Positions 18,803 to 25,817 of a stretch of 64,000 nt of DNA are shown in pieces. The stretch is from Nitrospirota bacterium (GTDB taxonomy: Bacteria; Nitrospirota; Thermodesulfovibrionia; Thermodesulfovibrionales; JdFR-88). Every line of letters starts with the position of its first letter. Position 1 is the stretch's first letter. The translations under genes and the position numbers were made by a program. Below the pieces are notes generated by a model. It was given only the letters and a program-made list of their open reading frames with translations. It was not told where the DNA came from and did not search any database. Location: assembly GCA_014874185.1 (NCBI GenBank), contig JACWAF010000035.1:186001-250000 (forward strand). The letters run 5' to 3'.

Positions 18803-20020
18803 ATGACCTCGAAAAAGTATAAATTCAACACGATCGAAGAGGCGATAGAGGACATAGCGGCTGGCCGGATGGTCATCCTCTGTGATGACGAGGACCGGGA
18901 GAACGAAGGCGACCTCTGCCTGGCAGCCGAGAAGGTGACCCCAGAACACATAAACTTCATGGCCAAGTACGGAAGGGGCCTCGTCTGCCTTTCGCTCGCC
19001 CCTGATAGGGTGAAAGAGCTTCAGTTGCCGATGATGACGGACGTGAACACGTCCTCTTTCGGCACCGCATTCACGGTATCCATAGAGGCGAAGAAGGGCG
19101 TCACCACCGGCATCTCCGCCTATGACAGGGCGGTGACAATCAAAACCGCCATAGACCCGAAGATGAAGGCGGAAGATCTGGCCAGGCCGGGGCATGTCTT
19201 CCCGCTGCGCGCGAAGCCGGGCGGAGTGCTTCAGAGGGCCGGGCAGACCGAAGGCTCGGTTGACCTGGCGAGGCTCGCCGGGCTGAACCCATCGGGGGTC
19301 ATCTGCGAGATCATGAGCGAGGACGGCACGATGGCCCGCGTCCCTGAGCTTATGGAGTTCTCAAAGACCCATAATATCAAGATAGTAACCGTAAAAGACC
19401 TTATAAATTACCGGATGCGCACCGAGCGCCTCATAAAGCGGGTGGCCGATGTGAAGCTGCCCACCGAGTACGGGGACTTCCGCGCAATTGCGTATAACAA
19501 CTTCGTGGACGACGCCATCCACCTTGCGCTTGTAAAAGGCGACATCAGGGGCTGTGACGGCGTGCTGGTGCGGGTGCACTCGGAATGCCTCACCGGGGAC
19601 GTATTCGGCTCCAAACGGTGCGACTGCGGAGAGCAGCTCCATGCCGCCATGAAGAAGATAGAGACCGAGGGCCGCGGCGTGGTCCTGTACATGAGGCAGG
19701 AGGGCCGCGGGATAGGCCTTGAGAGCAAGCTGAAGGCCTACGAGCTGCAGGAGAAGGGGCTGGACACGGTGGAGGCCAACATCAAGCTGGGGTTCAAGCC
19801 GGACCTCCGCGATTATGGCATAGGGGCGCAGATGCTTGTGGACCTTGGCGTAAAGAACATGCGCCTCATGACCAATAACCCCAAGAAGATAATCGGCCTG
19901 GAAGGCTATGGCCTGCACGTGGTGGAGCGGGTGGCCGTAGAGACCAAACCCCACGAATCGAACGTGCTTTACCTCCAGACCAAGAAGAAAAAGCTGGGGC
20001 ATATCCTGGATAACGTCTAG
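18803..20020 (+). CDS. ribBA: Bifunctional 3,4-DHBP synthase / GTP cyclohydrolase II
   Basis: The 405 residues combine a RibB domain (about 1-205, with [12 protein letters not shown] and the [12 protein letters not shown] segment) and a RibA domain (about 206-405, with zinc ligands in [10 protein letters not shown] and [10 protein letters not shown]). Together they feed both branches of riboflavin synthesis from ribulose-5-phosphate and GTP. Active-site motifs of both halves are present. Confidence 0.97.
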   Translation: MTSKKYKFNTIEEAIEDIAAGRMVILCDDEDRENEGDLCLAAEKVTPEHINFMAKYGRGLVCLSLAPDRVKELQLPMMTDVNTSSFGTAFTVSIEAKKGVTTGISAYDRAVTIKTAIDPKMKAEDLARPGHVFPLRAKPGGVLQRAGQTEGSVDLARLAGLNPSGVICEIMSEDGTMARVPELMEFSKTHNIKIVTVKDLINYRMRTERLIKRVADVKLPTEYGDFRAIAYNNFVDDAIHLALVKGDIRGCDGVLVRVHSECLTGDVFGSKRCDCGEQLHAAMKKIETEGRGVVLYMRQEGRGIGLESKLKAYELQEKGLDTVEANIKLGFKPDLRDYGIGAQMLVDLGVKNMRLMTNNPKKIIGLEGYGLHVVERVAVETKPHESNVLYLQTKKKKLGHILDNV

Positions 20021-20061
20021 CGGGGCCGTTACTTCCAACAGAGGGGCAGAAGGGGGCGGGA

Positions 20062-20529
20062 GTGAAACGGAGGGGTTTTCTTGTCATGGGGGCGGTTCTT
20101 GTCCTATGCTCTATTTCCTACGCCGGAGAGATGTACAGGGTAATCGAGCCGGACGGCACCCTTATCTATACCAATACGCTTAATTTCAAGCACAAGTTCA
20201 ATTCCACAAATGTACACATATCCAGCCTGAACAATACCGTCTCGGTCTCCAAGGAGACCCTGGAAAGCGCCGACCTGCCCTCGTGGAAGCGCGAGATGTA
20301 CAAGATGTGCGCCCGTGCGGAGATGTCCTCAGAACTGACCGCGAAGGAGATGGACGACATCTCCGGGAAACTGGATTCCCTTCTAAACCAAATACGGCGC
20401 GACCCTCAGATAGAGCCCGGCGACGTGCAGCTTGCCGTAAACGCCATCCGGCACTGCAAGGAGATACTCCGGATAGAAAAAAACTCCAGGGGGAGCATAA
20501 TACAGCCCGGCGGGCCGGTTTCGCACTGA
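20062..20529 (+). CDS. Secreted protein with DUF4124-like N-terminus
   Basis: This 155-residue protein starts on GTG. A signal peptide (about residues 1-21, ending SYAGE) is followed by MYRVIEPDGTLIYTNTL, a pattern like the DUF4124 segment found in many small periplasmic proteins. The rest is alpha-helical and charged. It lies between ribBA and ribH on the same strand with 41- and 82-nt gaps, but nothing ties it to riboflavin synthesis. Function unknown. Confidence 0.75.
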   Translation: MKRRGFLVMGAVLVLCSISYAGEMYRVIEPDGTLIYTNTLNFKHKFNSTNVHISSLNNTVSVSKETLESADLPSWKREMYKMCARAEMSSELTAKEMDDISGKLDSLLNQIRRDPQIEPGDVQLAVNAIRHCKEILRIEKNSRGSIIQPGGPVSH

Positions 20530-20611
20530 CCAAAAAGCGCCACGCTTGTTCCATTTCCGCAAATAGCGTAAAATTGAGGTCTACTTTAAAACAGAGCCGG
20601 AGGGTATTCTC

Positions 20612-21076
20612 ATGAATTATATCGAGGGAGAGCTTAGGGCCGAGGGGCTGAAGTTCGGCCTGGTGGTCAGCAGGTTCAACGATTTCATAACTGGCAGACT
20701 GCTGGAAGGCGCGCTGGATGCCCTGAAGCGCCACGGGGCCGACGCCCAGAACATGGATGTCGTGCGGGTGCCGGGGGCCTTCGAGATACCGCTTGCGGCA
20801 AAGCGGATGGCGAAGAAGGGCGGCTATGACGCGCTCATCTGCCTGGGCGCGGTGATAAGGGGGGCGACTCCGCATTTCGATTACGTGGCGGCAGAGGTCT
20901 CTAAAGGCATAGCACAGGTATCGCTGGAGGCGGGGCTTCCCATAGCCTTCGGCGTGATAACGGCTGATAATATAGAGCAGGCCATAGAGCGAGCGGGCAC
21001 GAAGAGCGGCAACAAGGGCTGGGACGCGGCCCTCAGTGCAATCGAGATGGCGCGCGTCCTCAAGAAGATTTCCTGA
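20612..21076 (+). CDS. ribH: 6,7-dimethyl-8-ribityllumazine synthase
   Basis: This 154-residue protein has [27 protein letters not shown] and [15 protein letters not shown], the substrate-binding loops of lumazine synthase, which condenses the RibA- and RibB-derived products before RibE acts. It is followed 7 nt later by nusB, a common bacterial gene order. Confidence 0.97.
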   Translation: MNYIEGELRAEGLKFGLVVSRFNDFITGRLLEGALDALKRHGADAQNMDVVRVPGAFEIPLAAKRMAKKGGYDALICLGAVIRGATPHFDYVAAEVSKGIAQVSLEAGLPIAFGVITADNIEQAIERAGTKSGNKGWDAALSAIEMARVLKKIS

Positions 21077-21083
21077 TAGAATT

Positions 21084-21500
21084 ATGAAAAGAAGGAAAGC
21101 AAGGGAATACGCCCTTCAGATGCTGTTTCAGCTGGACTTCGCCGACGAGGAGGCGGGGACGCCATTCTTCAGCCGGTTCTGGCAGACGCTGGACGAGCCG
21201 GAGGACGTAAGGGAGTTCGCCCAGGAAATAGTGATCGGCACCAGGAAGCACATGAAGGAGATAGACGCCGTCCTCGCGCAGAGCGCCGAGAACTGGGTGC
21301 TTGACCGCATGGCCGCCGTGGACCGCAACATACTTAGGGCCGCGGCCTACGAGCTTTTATACAAGAAGGACATACCCCCGGCCGTCGTGATAAACGAGGC
21401 CATAGAGATAGCGAAGAAGTTTTCAATGAAAGAGTCCGCCCCGTTCATAAACGGGATACTGGACAGGCTTGCCAGGGAGAACAGGGCGGAAAAGAAGTAA
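21084..21500 (+). CDS. nusB: Transcription antitermination factor NusB
   Basis: This 138-residue helical protein starts MKRRKAREYALQMLFQLDF and contains NWVLDRMAAVDRNILRAAAYELL and PPAVVINEAIEIAKKF, the NusB core that binds boxA RNA with NusE. The track start at 21036 lies inside ribH; ATG 21084 is the family start. Confidence 0.96.
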   Translation: MKRRKAREYALQMLFQLDFADEEAGTPFFSRFWQTLDEPEDVREFAQEIVIGTRKHMKEIDAVLAQSAENWVLDRMAAVDRNILRAAAYELLYKKDIPPAVVINEAIEIAKKFSMKESAPFINGILDRLARENRAEKK

Positions 21501-21529
21501 GAATTTAATAAAAGTAAGGGAGCGCCCCC

Positions 21530-22258
21530 ATGCCCTTTGCGGTTATCTCCGATGTGCATTCCAATCTTGAAGCCCTTGAAACAGTCCTCGAAGACATCGG
21601 AAAAAGAGGGATAAAGAAAAACGGCACCATCTTCCTGGGGGACGCGGTGGGCTACGGCCCCAACCCCAATGAATGCGTCCTCCTCATCAAATCCCATGCC
21701 AGGTGGACCATAGCCGGAAACCACGACTGGGCCGCACTGGGCCTCACGGATATAGCCTATTTCAACGCCTCAGCCGCGGCCGCCATCCGCTGGACGGACG
21801 ATGTGCTCACGCCGGAGTGCCGCCTCATAATGGAAGAATACCCGCTGGTGAAAAGGCTGAAGAAGGAGAATATCTTTCTGGTACACGGGAGCCCGAAGGA
21901 ACCCGAAGAGTGGCACTATGTGTTAAGCCTGTGGGACGCGGAGGTGAACTTTGAATACTTCACCGAAAGGATATGTCTTCTGGGGCACAGCCATCTGCCT
22001 TTCATACTGGACAGGCTGCCCTCCGGCGACATGGTGGTCTTCAAGGAAGAGGCCGAACTGGGCCCGAACAGGTATATAATCAATCCAGGCAGTGTGGGCC
22101 AGCCCAGGGATAGCGACCCTCGAGCCTCATACGCCGTGCTCACCGAGCAGAAGGCGGAGATAATCCGCCTGCCCTATGATATCGAGAAGACCCAGCGCAA
22201 GATGCGCGACGCGGGCCTGCCCGCGCCGCTTGTAGAGAGGTTGAGTAGGGGGGTTTAG
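21530..22258 (+). CDS. Metallophosphoesterase (YfcE/MJ0936-like)
   Basis: This 242-residue calcineurin-like phosphoesterase has all metal motifs in order: SDVHSN, GDAVGYGP, GNHD, HGSP and GHSH. Such proteins hydrolyse phosphodiesters with Mn or similar metals; the substrate is not predictable. It has an AAGTAAGGGAG ribosome site 8 nt before ATG. Confidence 0.9.
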   Translation: MPFAVISDVHSNLEALETVLEDIGKRGIKKNGTIFLGDAVGYGPNPNECVLLIKSHARWTIAGNHDWAALGLTDIAYFNASAAAAIRWTDDVLTPECRLIMEEYPLVKRLKKENIFLVHGSPKEPEEWHYVLSLWDAEVNFEYFTERICLLGHSHLPFILDRLPSGDMVVFKEEAELGPNRYIINPGSVGQPRDSDPRASYAVLTEQKAEIIRLPYDIEKTQRKMRDAGLPAPLVERLSRGV

Positions 22259-22352
22259 CCCTACAGATTCCGCAGAAAATAAAGGCTCCTTTTAAGAGAA
22301 TGATTATGTTGCCCGATTCAATCCGGGTGTGAATCCCTGAATGTTAGATAAT

Positions 22353-22390
22353 ATCCCTCCCCTTTGCGAAAGGGGAGGTCAGGAGGGGTT
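22353..22390. repeat. CCTCCCCTTT palindromic repeat
   Basis: Arms CCTCCCCTTT/AAAGGGGAGG are separated by gcg and followed by GTCAGGAGGGGTT. The same wording recurs in the longer repeats at 53708-53780 and 59141-59254, so this looks like a partial copy of that dispersed element. Confidence 0.6.
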
Positions 22391-22413
22391 ATTAATTAGT
22401 GCATTAGTAAGGT

Positions 22414-22485
22414 GTCATTCCCGCAAGCGGAGCGCGTCGGGAATCCTTCTGAAAAAAAGAAAGATTCCTGACAAGCCGGAATGAC
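22414..22485. repeat. GTCATTCC/GGAATGAC bounded intergenic repeat
   Basis: A 72-bp segment begins GTCATTCC and ends GGAATGAC, with further internal matches (CGGGAATCC, GATTCC). Similar end sequences occur at 58913-58960. It looks like a small non-coding dispersed repeat. Confidence 0.6.
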
Positions 22486-22597
22486 AACAAGGTAATCATA
22501 CTTATAAACCTCTTATTAACTCCCCCTCACCCCCTCTATCTAAGAGGGGGTAAAACTCCGCCGCAGTACAATCAATCCCTGAGTCCTCTGGGGAAGC

Positions 22598-22626
22598 TTG
22601 ATAAAAAAGTAAGATTTTCTTACTAT
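22598..22626 (+). promoter_or_regulatory. Toxin-antitoxin promoter with overlapping operator palindrome
   Basis: TTGATA (22598-22603) and TACTAT (22621-22626) are 17 nt apart. A perfect inverted repeat GTAAGA-ttt-TCTTAC (22609-22623) lies in the spacer and runs into the -10 box, a natural place for the AbrB-type antitoxin to bind and repress its own operon. Confidence 0.55.
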
Positions 22627-22644
22627 ATTAAAAGGGAGGCATTT

Positions 22645-22917
22645 ATGAAAATAATTACGGTTTCAGCAAAAGGCCAGATCGCCCTGCCAAAGGAGATCAG
22701 GGAGGCCCTGCACATAGAGACCGGCACGCAGTTGACCCCGAAAATAAAAGGCGGAAAACTTATCCTTGAGCCCGTGGTGACCGTCCCCAAGTCCCAGGCC
22801 TGGTACTGGACCCCCGCTTGGCAGGCAAAGGTAAAGGCGTCCATGAAGGCGATAGAGGAAGGCAAATTCGAGGCGTTCAAGTCGGCTAAAGAGGCAAAGA
22901 AGCGCCTTGGCGCGTAA
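22645..22917 (+). CDS. AbrB/MazE-family antitoxin
   Basis: This 90-residue protein begins MKIITVSAKGQIALPKEIREALHIETGTQL, the swapped-hairpin AbrB/SpoVT DNA-binding domain, followed by a basic C-terminal tail that should wrap the toxin. It has a strong AGGGAGG ribosome site and overlaps the toxin gene by 11 nt. It probably neutralises the toxin and represses the operon. Confidence 0.88.
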   Translation: MKIITVSAKGQIALPKEIREALHIETGTQLTPKIKGGKLILEPVVTVPKSQAWYWTPAWQAKVKASMKAIEEGKFEAFKSAKEAKKRLGA

Positions 22918-23167
22918 TGTCATCCTGCCAGAACCCGTTGTGAAGGATATTAACAAGCTCCCAAAAGAAATCAGGCTTAAATTTCTGAAGCAGTTGGAAA
23001 TACTCTTAAAGAACCCGGCGCACCCGTCCCTGCGGCACGAGAAGCTTGAAGGCGCGGACGCCTGGGCTTTCAGCATTACCATGGATTATCGGGCTACGTA
23101 TGTCCTAATCGGTGAGAATATCGCGATTACCGCCGTGGGCACTCATAAAGATGTGCTTGGGAACTGA
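22907..23167 (+). CDS. RelE/ParE-superfamily toxin
   Basis: This 86-residue protein has the RelE-fold pattern: VVKDINKLPKEIRLKFLKQLEILL helices, then HEKLEGADAWAFSITMDYRATYVLIGENIAITAVGTHKDVL strands. The start is TTG 22907 inside the antitoxin gene (the nearby ATG is out of frame). RelE-like toxins usually cleave ribosome-bound mRNA; here that is inferred from fold only. Confidence 0.83.
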   Translation: MARNVILPEPVVKDINKLPKEIRLKFLKQLEILLKNPAHPSLRHEKLEGADAWAFSITMDYRATYVLIGENIAITAVGTHKDVLGN

Positions 23168-23171
23168 GCTA

Positions 23172-23207
23172 TAAAGACAGATGCCGGATCGGGTCCGGCA
23201 TGACGGC
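23172..23207. repeat. AAGACAGAT...CATGACGGC short dispersed repeat, copy 1
   Basis: AAAGACAGATGCCGGATCGGGTCCGGCATGACGGC-like sequence with a small internal hairpin (GCCGGA/TCCGGC). A diverged copy lies at 55560-55597, where the hairpin arms change to CCCGAA/TTCGGG and pairing is kept. Confidence 0.6.
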
Positions 23208-23232
23208 AATTTTTATCTCCCGCATTTCTTAT

Positions 23233-23361
23233 TCTGCACTTCTCACCTCCTGCACTTCTCACCTCCTGCACTTCTCACCTCCTGCACTTCTCACCTCCTG
23301 CACTTCTCACCTCCTGCACTTCTCACCTCCTGCACTTCTCACCTCCTGCACTTCTCACCTA
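23233..23361. repeat. 16-bp tandem repeat, about eight copies
   Basis: The unit GCACTTCTCACCTCCT is repeated head to tail with no spacers: TCTCACCT occurs every 16 nt from 23241 to 23353. The + strand contains the 16S anti-Shine-Dalgarno core CACCTCCT in seven units; the - strand, which is the tmk sense strand, reads AGGAGGTGA. The last unit encodes the C-terminal codons and stop of tmk. Confidence 0.95.
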
Positions 23362-23965
23362 TCAGCCGCACGATCTCCTCGTGCACTTCATCGACGGTGC
23401 GGCCATCGGTGCTGATGAGTTTTATCCTGCCAGGCTCGGCCTCGTTCAGCTTCAGAAAGCCCTGCCGCACCCTCTTATGGAACTCTATATCCTCAAGCTC
23501 CAGCCTGTCCCGCTTGTTGGCCTTGCGGTTCCGCTCAAGCCCGACCTCCGCCGGTACGTCCAGGAGTATCGTGACATCCGGTTTCAGCCCCACTGTGGCG
23601 GCCTGGTCTATCGCGGCTATCGTCGAAAGGGGAATATTTCTTCCATAGCCCTGGTAGGCGATGGTGCTGTCCGAGAACCGGTCCGAGATGACGGTCCTCC
23701 CCGCCAGGATGGACGGCCCGATCACCTCTTTTATAAGCTGGCAGCGCGAGGCGTTATACAGAAGGAGTTCGGTTATGGGGTGCATGCCATTGTTGGCCGG
23801 ATCCAGCAGTATCCGCCTTATCTCGCGCCCTATCTCCGTGCCCCCCGGCTCGACTGTGAGCACGGCGTCCGCCCCACACGACCTGCAATACTCATAAAAG
23901 AGCCTTGCCTGAGTTGACTTCCCAGACCCTTCTATACCTTCGAATGTTATAAAAAACCCCTTCAA
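23339..23965 (-). CDS. tmk: Thymidylate kinase
   Basis: This 208-residue P-loop kinase has FEGIEGSGKSTQ near the N-terminus, the DRF(S) motif in VISDRFSDSTIAYQGYGR and a LID-like segment with ERNRKANKRDR. It makes dTDP from dTMP. It overlaps the upstream gene by 4 nt. The final residues GEKCRR and the stop lie in the 16-bp tandem repeat, so the C-terminus has been reshaped by the array. Confidence 0.95.
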   Translation of the reverse strand: MKGFFITFEGIEGSGKSTQARLFYEYCRSCGADAVLTVEPGGTEIGREIRRILLDPANNGMHPITELLLYNASRCQLIKEVIGPSILAGRTVISDRFSDSTIAYQGYGRNIPLSTIAAIDQAATVGLKPDVTILLDVPAEVGLERNRKANKRDRLELEDIEFHKRVRQGFLKLNEAEPGRIKLISTDGRTVDEVHEEIVRLIGEKCRR

Positions 23966-24966
23966 GCCAGGGCCTCCTTCAAACGGGAGAGGAGCTGGAA
24001 TATCTTTATCGCCTCTTCCTTATTGCGGGAGGCCGTGCCGCAGGACGGGGTTAGCAGTATGCGCTCCTTTAAAAGGGTTTCGGGAACAGTTTGCGAAAGG
24101 CGGTCCATCTTCTCCATGAAAAGCCTGTAAATGGATTCCTCGGTCTCGCCGGTTATGGCCTCGGTGGTGGGTATTATCCCCCAGGCCAGGGTGCCGCCCC
24201 CTTCAAGAAACCTCTTAACCTCCGCGGGGTAGATGCCCAACGTGTCGCTGAACTCGTAAGCGTCGAAATTCAGTATCTCTATGCCGGATTCCATGAGAAG
24301 GGGCCAGTCCGCGCGCCCGCAGCAATGGATCCCGGCTATGGCCCCCTGCGCTTTTATCTCCGATACCATTTCGGTCAAAAGCCGAAGGGCCTCACCGCTT
24401 GAGACCGTAAGATATGTCATGCTCCCCAGGGCGGAGGCGACCGGCTCGTCCACGAATATGATCACCTGGCCCGCCCTGCTTTTAAGCAGGTCTATCTGCC
24501 AGCGGGCCTTTGCCTTGAGGCCCATAAGATAGACCTCCCTCAACTCTTCATCGTAATAGACGGGTTTCCCGGTTGCGTCGTTAAGCCCCAGCGTGAAGGT
24601 GAGGGGGCCCGTTACATGGCCCTTCAGGTAATCGAACCGCCTGCCCTTCGTGAGCCGCAGGAAGGCGTGCAGCCCCTGGGCGTATTCCTCCGAGATGGCT
24701 ATCCGGGTCTTCTCGTTATAGCTCTCGTAAAACCTCTCCAGCTCCTCGGTGGGGCCTCTTTCGGACATGATAGAGTTCTTCTGCCAGTCCACCCTGATGA
24801 GCGGAAGCCCCTCGCTGTACTGGGGTATCATCTGCTCCAGGAAGGAGAGCTTCGGGAGCTGGGGCCAGAAGGGGATGTCAAACGAGGAGAGGACTATGTT
24901 TACGGCCTCTTCCGGGTCTGTGTGCGGCAGGCTTCCTATTCCGGTGGTGGCGTACGGTTTTAACAC
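23962..24966 (-). CDS. Core MetE-like methionine synthase (cobalamin-independent MetE C-terminal family)
   Basis: These 334 residues form only the catalytic TIM barrel of the UROD/MetE superfamily: TTGIGSLPHTDPEEAV at the start, the zinc ligands His and Cys in GIHCCGRADW and the distal Cys in LTPSCGTASRN. Full-length MetE is about 750 residues with a duplicated barrel. Short core-MetE proteins in some anaerobes make methionine using corrinoid-bound methyl groups. That role is inferred here; other methyltransferases of this fold are possible. Confidence 0.78.
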   Translation of the reverse strand: MLKPYATTGIGSLPHTDPEEAVNIVLSSFDIPFWPQLPKLSFLEQMIPQYSEGLPLIRVDWQKNSIMSERGPTEELERFYESYNEKTRIAISEEYAQGLHAFLRLTKGRRFDYLKGHVTGPLTFTLGLNDATGKPVYYDEELREVYLMGLKAKARWQIDLLKSRAGQVIIFVDEPVASALGSMTYLTVSSGEALRLLTEMVSEIKAQGAIAGIHCCGRADWPLLMESGIEILNFDAYEFSDTLGIYPAEVKRFLEGGGTLAWGIIPTTEAITGETEESIYRLFMEKMDRLSQTVPETLLKERILLTPSCGTASRNKEEAIKIFQLLSRLKEALA

Positions 24967-25015
24967 CTGGAAATGATAACTTATATGGGGACTTGTTTCA
25001 ACTTTATCGAAGTTT

Positions 25016-25807
25016 TTAGAAAAAGAGGCTTACGTCCTCAAGGAACCTGCTCACCTCGGCGGTGTCTTCCATGAAGAACTCGGCGCAGGTGGGCTGCCTT
25101 CCAATCTTGATCGTGATTCCAGCGGATTTCAATTGCCTGAAAGCGTCTTCATCGGTGCGGTCGTCACCTATATAGATCGCAAGCGCGTCCTTGCCGCGGT
25201 AAAGCCCGTCCAGCACGGCCATTACGGCCTTCCCCTTGTCCCAGTCCAGGGCCGGCCTGATCTCGACCACTTTCTTGCCCCCCGCTATCTTGAAGCGGTC
25301 GTCTGTATTCTGCGCCACGCCGGTCACAATTTCTTTCAGCTCAGTCACGCTCCTGTCTTTAAGGAGCCGGTAATGGATGCTCAGCGTGAACCCCTTGTCT
25401 TCGACCATGGCCCCCTCGAACCCCGCAAGCCTCTCTGAAAGGTCTTTGCAAAGTGCTTTTAATTCCCTCTTACGGGCAGCGGCCTGGGGGTGCATCCACT
25501 GGAATCTTTCTGAAAATATCTCGAACCCGTGGTTTGCGATATAACAGATCCCCTCTATCCCGATCTTCGCTTTTATGTCCTCCATTGCCCTGCCCGAGAC
25601 TATGGAGATGAAGACGCCGGGCCGGGAGGCAAGGTCCTCCAGAAGGCTCCTGCACTCCACCGGAAGGGACGCCGCGGAAGGCTTGTCGCATATCGGGGCC
25701 ATTGTGCCGTCGAAATCAAGGAAGAGCGCCATCGGCCTGTTCCGCTTCAAAAGCTCCCTTGTCCTTATCCACCCGCCCTCTTCCGCGTAGAAATATGCCG
25801 CCGTCAT
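25016..25807 (-). CDS. otsB: Trehalose-6-phosphate phosphatase
   Basis: This 263-residue HAD phosphatase has LFLDFDGTMAPI (nucleophile and general-acid Asp), SGR in the cap entry and GDDRTDEDAF as the metal site. It dephosphorylates trehalose-6-phosphate to trehalose. It follows the synthase gene by 10 nt and is clearly its partner. Confidence 0.95.
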   Translation of the reverse strand: MTAAYFYAEEGGWIRTRELLKRNRPMALFLDFDGTMAPICDKPSAASLPVECRSLLEDLASRPGVFISIVSGRAMEDIKAKIGIEGICYIANHGFEIFSERFQWMHPQAAARKRELKALCKDLSERLAGFEGAMVEDKGFTLSIHYRLLKDRSVTELKEIVTGVAQNTDDRFKIAGGKKVVEIRPALDWDKGKAVMAVLDGLYRGKDALAIYIGDDRTDEDAFRQLKSAGITIKIGRQPTCAEFFMEDTAEVSRFLEDVSLFF

Positions 25808-25817
25808 CTATTTCCTT

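Larger units (their letters stand above)
22259..22644 (+). other. Intergenic region with several short palindromic repeats
   Basis: No credible gene is seen. The region holds a 10-bp inverted repeat with CCTCCCCTTT arms (22356-22378), a GTCATTCC...GGAATGAC bounded repeat (22414-22485), another hairpin with CCCCCTCT arms (22530-22550), and the toxin-antitoxin promoter at its right end. Confidence 0.7.

Noticed and set aside
23233-23361. CRISPR array
   Set aside because: The 16-bp units are directly adjacent with no unique spacers and no cas genes.
23181-23648. 155-aa + strand ORF through the tandem repeat
   Set aside because: It is the repeat translated (LLHFSPPA units) plus antisense of tmk; no family features.
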